In this document: one piece after another, positions 1 to 6,296 of the stretch | Numbering within the stretch: the first letter of the stretch is position 1 | How the letters are laid out: every line of letters starts with the position of its first letter | NCBI GenBank assembly: GCA_001803645.1 | Contig: MHDW01000039.1 | Span: forward strand, 10,088 to 16,947 | Reading direction: 5' to 3' | DNA from: Nitrospirae bacterium GWC2_42_7 | GTDB taxonomy: Bacteria; Nitrospirota; Thermodesulfovibrionia; Thermodesulfovibrionales; UBA6898 | DNA length: 6,860 bases | Position numbers and translations under genes: made by a program | The notes under the pieces: generated by a model | What the model was told of the DNA's origin: nothing | What the model saw: only the letters and a program-made list of their open reading frames with translations | Databases searched by the model: none

Positions 1-202
1 ATAACACAGCAGATATTTTGTGTGCAATGACCATAGTGTGCAGGAAGGCTGCGCTTACGTTAAAAAATCTTGTAGCCAAAATGAGGCCGCCGCTGACAAG
101 AAGGGCAATAAATGGAGCTCCGTTTGCCCAGTGAAGGTAGACCTCGGACATCTCAAATCTTCTGAATCTTTCGCCTTTAGCTGAATGGTCCTTTTCTGTC
201 AT
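1..202 (-). CDS. Cytochrome b561 / formate dehydrogenase gamma-like membrane protein, N-terminal part
   Basis: Only the first 67 codons are inside the window; the gene continues past the left edge. The start ATG (202-200) begins MTEKDHSAKGERFRRFEMSE. A basic stretch (R12, R14, R15) is followed by YLHWANGAPF and a hydrophobic helix at about residues 29-44 containing LLVSGGLIL. After a short polar loop comes a second segment with H55 and AHKISAV (H61). In the di-heme cytochrome b561 / Ni-Fe hydrogenase cytochrome b / formate dehydrogenase gamma superfamily, an R...HW..N...F..L..SG first helix and an H(R/K)..A second helix carry heme-ligating histidines, so H24 and H61 are the likely ligands here. 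The expected role is to pass electrons between a periplasmic or cytoplasmic oxidoreductase and the quinone pool; the partner is not visible. A stop codon lies upstream in frame and a weak GGA sits about 6 nt before the ATG. Family placement is fairly good; the exact subfamily cannot be decided from a fragment. Confidence 0.7.
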   Translation of the reverse strand, partial: MTEKDHSAKGERFRRFEMSEVYLHWANGAPFIALLVSGGLILATRFFNVSAAFLHTMVIAHKISAVL

Positions 203-443
203 TAATAATCCATAGAAAACATGTGATAACAATAATTATTATTAAAAGTTTATTAGTGCTACAGAAGAAACCTGATAAACAAAGGCATTTTGCTGCATCC
301 CACTAATATTCCATGAACAAATCAAATTAAAACATCACTGATTTAAGCGCCATCTCTATTTTTTTTATTTTACTTTATTAACACAATAAAAATAAACATA
401 ACACTATAATTATTAGGCCTTTTCTTGATGAGAACTTTCAATT

Positions 444-459
444 CATTAGTATACTAATG
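444..459. promoter_or_regulatory. Perfect 16-bp palindrome, candidate operator
   Basis: CATTAGTATACTAATG is exactly self-complementary over 16 bp with no spacer; the flanking bases (T and C) do not extend it. It lies about 240 bp upstream of the minus-strand cytochrome b-like gene and about 240 bp downstream of the transglutaminase stop. The length and perfect dyad fit the binding site of a dimeric regulator (MarR- or TetR-size sites are of this kind), but no regulator gene is visible in the window. The surroundings are A/T rich, which makes chance A/T palindromes more likely, though a 16-bp perfect one containing G and C is still notable. On the plus strand TTGATG at 425-430 lies 17 bp before AGTATA (448-453), a weak promoter-like pair that the palindrome would cover; no plus-strand gene follows it. 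Confidence 0.35.
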
Positions 460-500
460 CAATCATTATTAAGGAAACATCAAATCACCCTCCCCTTCAT

Positions 501-521
501 CCCCTCCCCTCAAGGGAGGGG
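501..521. repeat. G/C-rich hairpin with an upstream half-site copy
   Basis: CCCCTCCC (501-508) and GGGAGGGG (514-521) form a perfect 8-bp stem with a 5-nt loop. The 9-mer CCCTCCCCT occurs at 488-496 and again at 502-510, so the right arm could pair alternatively with CCCTCCC of the upstream copy. The block is sharply richer in G/C than the surrounding sequence. It may be an intergenic repeat of the REP/BIME kind or a transcript 3'-end structure for the minus-strand operon. No T run follows it on the minus strand, and the plus-strand 3' flank is only A/T rich (AATATTTATT), so I do not call it an intrinsic terminator. Confidence 0.5.
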
Positions 522-526
522 AATAT

Positions 527-548
527 TTATTAATATCCCCATTAATAA
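527..548. repeat. A/T-rich hairpin adjacent to the G/C-rich hairpin
   Basis: TTATTAAT (527-534) and ATTAATAA (541-548) are perfect inverted arms around the loop ATCCCC (535-540). It begins 6 bp after the G/C-rich stem. The CCCC of its loop is complementary to the GGGG ending the neighbouring stem, so the two could interact if both are transcribed. In A/T-rich DNA such a stem is weak and may be fortuitous. Confidence 0.35.
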
Positions 549-699
549 GTAATTCACAGATTTTTCAGGTGCGAAATAAAATCTGCTTGAATGTATAAGC
601 CAAAAATTCCCAGTTAATGACTCCATATTAAGAAACCGGCCAATATCCAGATAGCTTGAGGATTTCAAGTAATATTATTTCGTATCTGAGAAATCCAGA

Positions 700-2634
700 T
701 CATAATAGCTTTCGAACTATTTGTGATAGTTCTTTAGATAAATATAAATATCTCTCTCTTTTTTCTTTGCTCATCTTTTCCTGTCCAAATCTATCTTCCT
801 CATAGAGCACTATAAATTCCTCAGCTCTATCTTTTGCCTCAAAATCACTTGTGTTCTTCAGGATATCTCCGGTAGTGGTCGATGGGGTTATCGGAAAACC
901 TTTATTCCTCAGCAGTTTTCTGAATGAAATATATTGCTGTGCAACAAAGTCATACCTGCTGAATATCTTTCTTCGAATAATAAAATATATCAGCCAGAGT
1001 AAAAGCGCTGATACTGACAGTATTATCACATGATACCCAGCAAATTTTATCTGCCTGATATTTTGAATAAGCTTTTCTGAGAGATCAAATGGCAAAGCCA
1101 ATGCGCCTATAATCTCTCTCTGGTCATCAAAACTGAATCCGACCACATACCTTGACCAGCTGAGCTTTAAAGAATCCACCATGAGTGAAAAAGCTGTACG
1201 TTTCTGCACTATTACAGAAGGAGTGGGATCAAATCTTTTCCATTTACCGTCAAGCATCGCCTCAACCCATGAATGAGCATCGCTCTGCCTGACAATTAAA
1301 TATTCACCGTATTTGTTCCTTTCTCCGCCGTAAAATCCGGTAACGATCCTTGCCGGTATATTGAGGCTCCTCAACATAATGACCATCGAAGTTGCATAAT
1401 GCTCGCAATAACCTTTCTTTGTATTAAAGAGAAAATCTTCAACAGGACTTATGCCTTCAGGAGGCCTTGATGTTGATAGTGAATATGCATAATTCTTTTT
1501 CAGATGCTCCTCTATCAAAAGAGCTTTTTGAGCATCTCTTTCTGCGCCTGATACAATATTGCCTGCAAGTCCGGAGATCTTTTCTACTCCTTCCGGCAAT
1601 TGAAGATAACGACTGTCGCTTTTCCCAGCGTAGCTGTCGCTTAAAATGCTGTAAACAGTATAAAATATCCTTCCTCCTGATCTTCTAAGCAAAAAGATAT
1701 CATTAGCATCATCAATAGTTAAACTATAGACATCGGCTTCTATGGCGGCTATCCTTGCAAGGCCGAAAACCACGTTGGAATCAAGAGGTTCCAGATATAT
1801 TTTTTGTCTTAAAGCCTTTTTTGGAGCATATGATGAGACTATAAATTCATTGCCATATTTTTCAATGTGCGATCTCTCCTTTACAGTGTTCCTCCATGTA
1901 AGTCCGTCAAAAAAATCAAGACTCATTCCCCGCCAGTAATAAGGGATGGGCAGACCCTTGTCTGTTTCAACTCTCATGACGACTGTCGGGTCAAGCTTGA
2001 CATCTCCGTAAGAGCCGAAATCAACACGATCAGAAAAACCTACTGTCTTGATCTTTTTTACATGTCCGGTGGCAAGAAATCTATGTGCTGTCCTCGGAAT
2101 AGACACAAAAAAAACAGCAGTTACAAATAAAGTCAGCAGAGAGATCAGGATGACCGGTATTTTAATGCTCGTTTTTCCCAAAGCACCTTCCTTAAGAAAA
2201 TGCGAGAGGACCATTGCTGTAACAAGAAGTACCATAAATATTAAAAAAACAAAACCAAAGGCAAGAGAACTTGTCATTTCAGAGGCCATGATCAACTGAA
2301 GAAGAGTCATAAAGTAGACCTGAAGATGGTCCCATGGTTCTTTAAGGTCAAAGCTTTTCAGGGCTTGAAATGTTATTGTGAGATGTCCTACTGCAAGAAA
2401 AACATCTCCGGTCATTATCACAGAATCAAAAATAAAGACAATAAGCGTTGCAAGCGAGAGACTTCCTACAGCCCATATAGGGGCTGGCGGTCTGTTTCTG
2501 AAATACCTGTAATAACCCGGAATTATTGCTATCCCGCTTATAGTCATAACAAGGTTCAGCTGACCTGTAATGAACAGACTGATACAACCTGTAAAAGCAA
2601 GAACAGCTGTGATGACCTTATATATTATCGGCAT
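700..2634 (-). CDS. TgpA-like membrane transglutaminase (DUF3488 / transglutaminase core / DUF4129)
   Basis: This 644-residue protein has the full layout of the TgpA family. The N-terminal part has about six or seven hydrophobic helices, roughly residues 5-23, 26-42, 54-72, 76-92, 106-118, 122-145 and 159-179. A large extracytoplasmic part follows with YYWRGMSLDFFDGLTW (232-247) and the transglutaminase-like core, then one helix at 534-553 and a charged cytoplasmic tail resembling DUF4129 (about 560-640). The catalytic triad looks intact: C410 in KKGYCEHYA, H454 in SDAHSWVEAM and D469 in RFDPTPS. The family is typically about 640-690 residues, so it is full length. By analogy with TgpA of Pseudomonas, the core faces the periplasm; the natural substrate is not established. 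It is the last gene of the MoxR-DUF58-transglutaminase operon. Its ATG overlaps the end of the DUF58 gene by 17 bp in another frame, and no clear ribosome binding site is seen, so translation is probably coupled. Confidence 0.93.
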   Translation of the reverse strand: MPIIYKVITAVLAFTGCISLFITGQLNLVMTISGIAIIPGYYRYFRNRPPAPIWAVGSLSLATLIVFIFDSVIMTGDVFLAVGHLTITFQALKSFDLKEPWDHLQVYFMTLLQLIMASEMTSSLAFGFVFLIFMVLLVTAMVLSHFLKEGALGKTSIKIPVILISLLTLFVTAVFFVSIPRTAHRFLATGHVKKIKTVGFSDRVDFGSYGDVKLDPTVVMRVETDKGLPIPYYWRGMSLDFFDGLTWRNTVKERSHIEKYGNEFIVSSYAPKKALRQKIYLEPLDSNVVFGLARIAAIEADVYSLTIDDANDIFLLRRSGGRIFYTVYSILSDSYAGKSDSRYLQLPEGVEKISGLAGNIVSGAERDAQKALLIEEHLKKNYAYSLSTSRPPEGISPVEDFLFNTKKGYCEHYATSMVIMLRSLNIPARIVTGFYGGERNKYGEYLIVRQSDAHSWVEAMLDGKWKRFDPTPSVIVQKRTAFSLMVDSLKLSWSRYVVGFSFDDQREIIGALALPFDLSEKLIQNIRQIKFAGYHVIILSVSALLLWLIYFIIRRKIFSRYDFVAQQYISFRKLLRNKGFPITPSTTTGDILKNTSDFEAKDRAEEFIVLYEEDRFGQEKMSKEKRERYLYLSKELSQIVRKLL

Positions 2635-3628
2635 AGATCACAATATCGCAGGAAGATGCGCAACCGGTCAGCATTGACCCCTGTTTTTTAAGAACAACAA
2701 TTGAAATTCCGTCAGTATCATAATTATAAGAAGCCGGGCATTCCCATGAATTCTCTTCTTTAATAACAGCAAGGGTATCAAGTATCCTGAAAAGATGCTC
2801 GTCTCCGCTTCCGAATGGAACAACCTTTTTACATGAAAGCAGTCTTACATGAAATCCCATTTCTATAAATAACTTCGAAATAGAGGCTGACAATGATACA
2901 GCCTTTTCGAACATCTCCGGCTCAACAGGCCTAAGGTTATCTGTAATGATAGTCACCCTCCTGAATTCATGTTCCGCAAACTCTCTGACAAGAAGAGTTG
3001 AAGCCCTTGCAGAAACCTTCCAGAGGATCTTATGCCAGTCATCACCGTATCCGAACTCCCTTATGGAATGAATTTCATCCCCTGAACCTTTTACTCTGAT
3101 CGTTTCTGCTATTTCTGAGCCTGAAATCTCAGGGATTATGCCGTCAACCTCGATCAGAGTCGGATAAACAAGAATTTCTCCTGAGACTTTCACAGGCCTT
3201 CTGTCTTCTAGAAGTATGAACGGAAAACCGCTTTGGACATAAAAGTTGCCATAACTATACAGACCCCTTTTAGGGAAGATCACCGGGGTCTCCTTCCTGA
3301 CCGTAGATGAAGAAGGTATCAGAGTGTAATAGGCATTCGAAAAATCTGTGTCAGCTGTAACCCTGACAGAATAAGACGGTATAAAACGTTTTTTGTTCGT
3401 TATAGAAAAAACAGCTGTTGTCTCTTCACCTGCGAACAGAGGTGAGCTGATATATACTTCAAGCATCAGTCCTGAGAGGTTTATCTTTAGGAGTAGGACC
3501 GAAAGAAGCAGAAAAGATATCATCATAGAGAGAATAAGATAGATAAGGTTATTGCCTGTGTTTATCGCAGCTACCGCTATCAGAAAAGCAGCAAGTATAA
3601 ACCTCTTACCCTCTCTTGTTGTTTTCAT
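2618..3628 (-). CDS. DUF58 domain membrane protein
   Basis: This 336-residue protein starts with REGKRFILA and two adjacent hydrophobic helices (about 9-27 and 28-48), separated by the INTGNNLIY turn that is typical of DUF58 proteins beside transglutaminases. A beta-rich region (about 55-160) follows. The DUF58 signature then runs from about 181 to 221: GSGDEIHSIREFGYGDDWHK with I201-L202-W203-K204, SARAS and LLVREFAEHE. The last third (VTIITDN, a helical segment, then IVVLKK and CDIVIYA) resembles a von Willebrand A-like fold, in which DUF58 is often placed. The biochemical role is unknown; the family occurs with MoxR ATPases and is thought to be a client or partner of them. The ATG directly follows the MoxR stop (TAAATG, zero gap) and there is no obvious ribosome binding site, so translation probably passes from one gene to the next. 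Its 3' end overlaps the transglutaminase gene. Confidence 0.92.
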   Translation of the reverse strand: MKTTREGKRFILAAFLIAVAAINTGNNLIYLILSMMISFLLLSVLLLKINLSGLMLEVYISSPLFAGEETTAVFSITNKKRFIPSYSVRVTADTDFSNAYYTLIPSSSTVRKETPVIFPKRGLYSYGNFYVQSGFPFILLEDRRPVKVSGEILVYPTLIEVDGIIPEISGSEIAETIRVKGSGDEIHSIREFGYGDDWHKILWKVSARASTLLVREFAEHEFRRVTIITDNLRPVEPEMFEKAVSLSASISKLFIEMGFHVRLLSCKKVVPFGSGDEHLFRILDTLAVIKEENSWECPASYNYDTDGISIVVLKKQGSMLTGCASSCDIVIYADNI

Positions 3629-4552
3629 TTACAGCGGAACTGGTATCTTCTCTAATATTTCTTTTATTACATCCTCTGCGTCAGATATGAATTGTTTTGT
3701 TTTCAGTATTATCCTGTGTCCGAGCACAAAAGGGGCAAGCGTCTTGATATCATCAGGGGTCACAAAACCCCTTCCCTCAAAGTATGCGTTGGCCTTTGCA
3801 GCCCTTAGCAGAAGTTGAGCTCCGCGCGTGCTGACGCCTAAGCGTATCTTTTCGTGTTTTCTTGTTTCAGTAATGATCTTAAGGAGGTAATCTGTCAGGC
3901 TGTCTTCAATAATGACCTTTTCAGCTTCTTCCTGCATCCGGAGTATTTCATGCTTCGTAATAACGTGTTCCATCTTTTCGAGGCGTTCAAAGCTGGTCCT
4001 CTCTATCACAGCAGTTTTTTCGTCTTCAAGAGCCGGGTATCCAAGTTTTATATGCATCATGAAACGGTCAAGCTGGCTTTCCGGAAGCGGAAATGTCCCA
4101 TGATATTCCATAGGGTTCTGCGTTGCTATGACCATGAACGGCTCAGGCAGGGTGTAAGTCTTCCTGTCAACAGAAACCTTTCTTTCGTTCATTGCTTCAA
4201 GAAGAGCTGACTGTGTTTTGGGATTGGTCCTGTTGATCTCATCTGCAAGAACTATATTAGAAAAAACAGGGCCCGGCTTGAATTCAAATTCCCTTGTCTC
4301 AGGATTAAAAATGCTCACTCCTGTTATGTCAGCAGGCATAAGGTCGCTTGTGAATTGGATCCTCTGGAATGAACAGTCTATGGCCTTTGCAAGTGCAAAC
4401 GCAAGAGTGGTTTTCCCCACACCCGGCACGTCCTGTATGAGGAGATTGCCTTTTGCAAGAAGCGTTACAATAGACATTTTCACTGCATCTGACTTTCCCC
4501 TGATAATGGAATCTATCTTGTCCTGAAGTTGCTTTATCCCTTTATCTGTCAT
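3629..4552 (-). CDS. MoxR-family AAA+ ATPase
   Basis: This 307-residue protein is a complete MoxR ATPase. Visible motifs are Walker A DVPGVGKTT (41-49), the helix around FTSDLMPADITG (67-78), Walker B IVLADEINR (100-108, D104-E105), sensor 1 ATQNP (143-147), the arginine-finger region LPESQLDRFMM (R163), and the sensor 2 / lid region LGVSTRGAQLLLRAAKA (238-254) followed by VTPDDIKTLAPFVLGHR. MoxR ATPases act as chaperone-like remodelling factors, often with partners that have a von Willebrand A fold; the neighbouring DUF58 protein is the likely partner. It is the first gene of the trio. The start is the only sensible one, since a TAA lies four codons upstream in frame. There is no proper ribosome binding site: AGGAAG is present but about 15 nt from the ATG. 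It diverges from the small plus-strand gene across 60 bp. Confidence 0.95.
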   Translation of the reverse strand: MTDKGIKQLQDKIDSIIRGKSDAVKMSIVTLLAKGNLLIQDVPGVGKTTLAFALAKAIDCSFQRIQFTSDLMPADITGVSIFNPETREFEFKPGPVFSNIVLADEINRTNPKTQSALLEAMNERKVSVDRKTYTLPEPFMVIATQNPMEYHGTFPLPESQLDRFMMHIKLGYPALEDEKTAVIERTSFERLEKMEHVITKHEILRMQEEAEKVIIEDSLTDYLLKIITETRKHEKIRLGVSTRGAQLLLRAAKANAYFEGRGFVTPDDIKTLAPFVLGHRIILKTKQFISDAEDVIKEILEKIPVPL

Positions 4553-4612
4553 AGTATTATTTTACGACTTCCTGATCAATTTATAAAGAAAACAAAAAAG
4601 GAGTTATATTTT
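4553..4612. promoter_or_regulatory. Divergent intergenic region with a shared TATA-like element and the RBS of the plus-strand gene
   Basis: This 60-bp gap lies between the divergent starts of the MoxR gene (minus) and the DUF4388-like gene (plus). AAGGAG at 4598-4603 sits 9 nt before the plus-strand ATG (4613) and is a good Shine-Dalgarno site, which decides that start over the upstream ATG at 4529. TTTATAAA (4580-4587) is self-complementary and could serve as a -10 box in either direction. For the plus strand, TTTACG at 4561-4566 is a weak -35 match at a short 15-bp spacing. No good -35 is seen for the minus strand. The promoter assignment is tentative; the RBS is well supported. Confidence 0.4.
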
Positions 4613-4822
4613 ATGGGTTATATTAAAGGTGACCTATTGGTAATGTCTCTGACCGACCTTCTTAAGTGGATATATCTGAACAAAAAAAGCCTTACACTTG
4701 CTGTAAATATTAATAGTATTTCGAGAAAAACATATACGGAAAACGGCAGAGTTATCTTTATATCTTCAAATAAAGAAGGAGAGCGTCTCAGTCAATATCT
4801 GCTGGTATATCTGATAAATTAA
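4613..4822 (+). CDS. Short DUF4388/PATAN-like domain protein, possibly a truncated remnant
   Basis: The 69 codons start MGYIKGDLLVMSLTDLLKWI, then LNKKSLTLAV, then ENGRVIFISS and EGERLSQYLLVYLIN before a TAA. The pattern (I/F)KGDL...SL.DLL.WI..NKK.G.L, G+(I/V)...S, ERL.QYLL is that of the DUF4388 (PATAN) domain, found in bacterial regulators linked to motility, polarity and signalling. The NKKTGTL step common in the family is here NKKSLTL, lacking the glycine. The family domain normally continues after YLL with a G.IS...L segment and often further domains, but this frame stops. A different frame stays open from 4810 to 4887 and reads SDKLRKLDRGEEWE, which resembles that continuation, so a frameshift and partial decay are likely. 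A strong RBS supports the ATG at 4613. It is the only plus-strand gene here and converges on the HD-GYP gene 70 bp away. It may be a working small protein or a pseudogene. Confidence 0.6.
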   Translation: MGYIKGDLLVMSLTDLLKWIYLNKKSLTLAVNINSISRKTYTENGRVIFISSNKEGERLSQYLLVYLIN

Positions 4823-4892
4823 GAAAGCTTGATAGAGGAGAAGAATGGGAAATCAGATATAAAAGACAAGGCAAACTTAAAGGATAATTTTG

Positions 4893-6296
4893 CTACATCA
4901 TATACTCAGCGAGGTTGATCTTGTATTTATTCGGATCCATGGTTTTTATTATTGAAAACTTAAAATCTCCCTGCTCATTCTTTTCTGTCAGGTCAACAAC
5001 CTTTCCACTTATTTTGTTGCCTTTCCTGTCGGTAATTACCATTACGCGGGGCCTTGAGACAAAAAGTTGATTGGATTCATAGACAAGTCCGAGTTCCTTT
5101 GAACTCAGCATAACAAGAGTGCCTATAGGATAAACTCCGACCATATTAATAAAGAACTTGAAGAGCATAGGATCAAGCTGTGTTCCTGATCTTTCCATCA
5201 TAATGCTTAGAGCCTTGTCAGGAGACATAGGGATTCTTGAATAAACTCTCGATGATGTCATTGCGTCATATTGATCTGATAAACTGACTATCCGACTGAA
5301 AAAATCAAGTTCAAAACTGGTTCGTATCTTGGGATAACCGGAAAGGTCAAAATTCATATGATGCTCAAAGGCAACAATAGCAGACTTGATAGTAAGCACA
5401 TCGAGTTTCTTTAGTTTAAGCAAAGCCCTTACACCCCATGTCGGATGTTGCCTGATAAGCTTCCATTCAGCATCAGTAAAATTTGTAGGTTTGTTCAGGA
5501 CTTCGTACGGGATGTCCATCTTTCCGATATCATGAAAAAGGGCAACCATGCCGAGTTCAGTAAGCAGCTTCCGGTTAAGTCCGAGCCTTTGTCCGAGAGC
5601 TATGGAGAGTATGCTCACATTTACGGAATGATGATACGTATAATCATCATAATCCTTGATCGCAGTCATGCCGAGCAGAAGCTGTTCTTCCTCAAGGATA
5701 TGGTCAACCATGGTCTCGACCACCCTCTTTGCCTTTTTTATATTCACCTTCTCACCGCTCTGGATCTTATTTATGACCCCTCTTGTGTAAGATACGGCAT
5801 TAAAGTAGGTTTTCTTGACCATTTTTCTTACATCGTGCGACTCTTCTTCCACTATTTTTTTCAGTTTTCCTACTGAAATAGATTTCAGATCAGACAATTT
5901 CATTTCGTAAATATCAAAGGGTGATTCAGCGGAAGGTGGAAGGATAAATGTTCGCACAAAAACTATTAATTCTTCCTGTGTTACCCTGTTTTTAAAGGCA
6001 ATGAGACCTAATTCTCTTCTTTTGAATTCCCTGACAAGAAAATCAAAACTAAGGAGATATTCCAGCGAGTAACGTATACGGTATTCATTTATATAAAAAA
6101 ATTCGCCTCTTAATTCAAGGCTTACGGTGTTTTCGAACTTAATAAGGTTGTTAACCATGGAAACAAGCTTTTCGATGGCTGATGAAACTGCTATATTGGC
6201 TGCATCATGGATCTGGGCGGTACGAAGAACCACAGAAAGCTGGTTTATAAGATCTTTTGCATTTTTAAAGGCTTCTAGTTCTTCTTTACTGGCCAT
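4893..6296 (-). CDS. HD-GYP domain protein, putative cyclic-di-GMP phosphodiesterase
   Basis: This 467-residue protein has three parts. Residues 1-210 are a mainly helical N-terminal region without a domain I can name. The HD-GYP domain spans about 215-385. The C-terminal tail (about 386-467) begins YPIGTLVMLSSKELGLVYES and looks beta-rich, as often follows HD-GYP in these lineages. The metal-site residues expected for HD-GYP are present: H223 (HHSVNV), H255-D256 with K259 (FHDIGK), H284 (IRQHP), H312-H313 and D341 (LSDQYDAMTS). The GYP triplet is kept at 320-322, but the usual HHExxxGxGYP reads HHMNFDLSGYP, so E is M314 and the first G is L318. The position equivalent to the extra glutamate ligand of three-metal enzymes is Y219. 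This fits a two-metal enzyme or one with changed substrate preference. The ATG overlaps the end of the HEAT-repeat gene by 11 bp, and the two are probably translated together as one signalling unit. Confidence 0.9.
   Translation of the reverse strand: MASKEELEAFKNAKDLINQLSVVLRTAQIHDAANIAVSSAIEKLVSMVNNLIKFENTVSLELRGEFFYINEYRIRYSLEYLLSFDFLVREFKRRELGLIAFKNRVTQEELIVFVRTFILPPSAESPFDIYEMKLSDLKSISVGKLKKIVEEESHDVRKMVKKTYFNAVSYTRGVINKIQSGEKVNIKKAKRVVETMVDHILEEEQLLLGMTAIKDYDDYTYHHSVNVSILSIALGQRLGLNRKLLTELGMVALFHDIGKMDIPYEVLNKPTNFTDAEWKLIRQHPTWGVRALLKLKKLDVLTIKSAIVAFEHHMNFDLSGYPKIRTSFELDFFSRIVSLSDQYDAMTSSRVYSRIPMSPDKALSIMMERSGTQLDPMLFKFFINMVGVYPIGTLVMLSSKELGLVYESNQLFVSRPRVMVITDRKGNKISGKVVDLTEKNEQGDFKFSIIKTMDPNKYKINLAEYMM

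Larger units (their letters stand above)
203..699. other. Non-coding AT-rich spacer between the transglutaminase gene and the cytochrome b-like gene
   Basis: No credible coding region is seen on either strand. The DNA is very A/T rich between about 200 and 480, with homopolymeric T and A runs. Both flanking genes are on the minus strand, so the region is the 3' end of the MoxR-DUF58-transglutaminase operon and the 5' leader of the cytochrome b-like gene. The structures I can support are the 16-bp palindrome at 444-459, the hairpins at 501-521 and 527-548, and two weak 5-bp stems near the operon end (655-669 and 684-700). The 8-mer ATCCAGAT occurs twice (645-652 and 693-700). No standard sigma-70 promoter with good -35, spacing and -10 stands out for the cytochrome gene, and no stem followed by a T run forms a classic terminator on the minus strand. 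Confidence 0.7.

Noticed and set aside
374..390. TTTATT/AATAAA stem with a 5-nt loop in the spacer
   Set aside because: Such A/T stems are expected by chance in this very A/T-rich stretch and it lacks G/C pairs.
655..700. Possible terminator stems CTTGA/TCAAG and ATCTG/CAGAT at the transglutaminase gene end
   Set aside because: The stems are only 5 bp and no T run follows on the minus strand, so they do not make an intrinsic terminator.
2326..2691. 121-codon plus-strand open frame over the start of the transglutaminase gene and the end of the DUF58 gene
   Set aside because: It is antisense to two intact genes with conserved motifs, its composition is irregular, and no RBS supports it.
3854..4210. 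118-codon plus-strand open frame inside the MoxR gene
   Set aside because: It is antisense to the conserved AAA+ core and has no domain pattern.
4529..4612. Earlier ATG at 4529 for the plus-strand DUF4388-like gene
   Set aside because: The extra 28 codons overlap the MoxR start, show no family similarity, and the strong RBS is placed for the ATG at 4613.
5445..5876. 143-codon plus-strand open frame antisense to the HD-GYP gene
   Set aside because: It lies wholly inside a strongly supported gene, shows no recognisable family, and has cysteine, histidine and isoleucine-rich composition typical of an antisense shadow.
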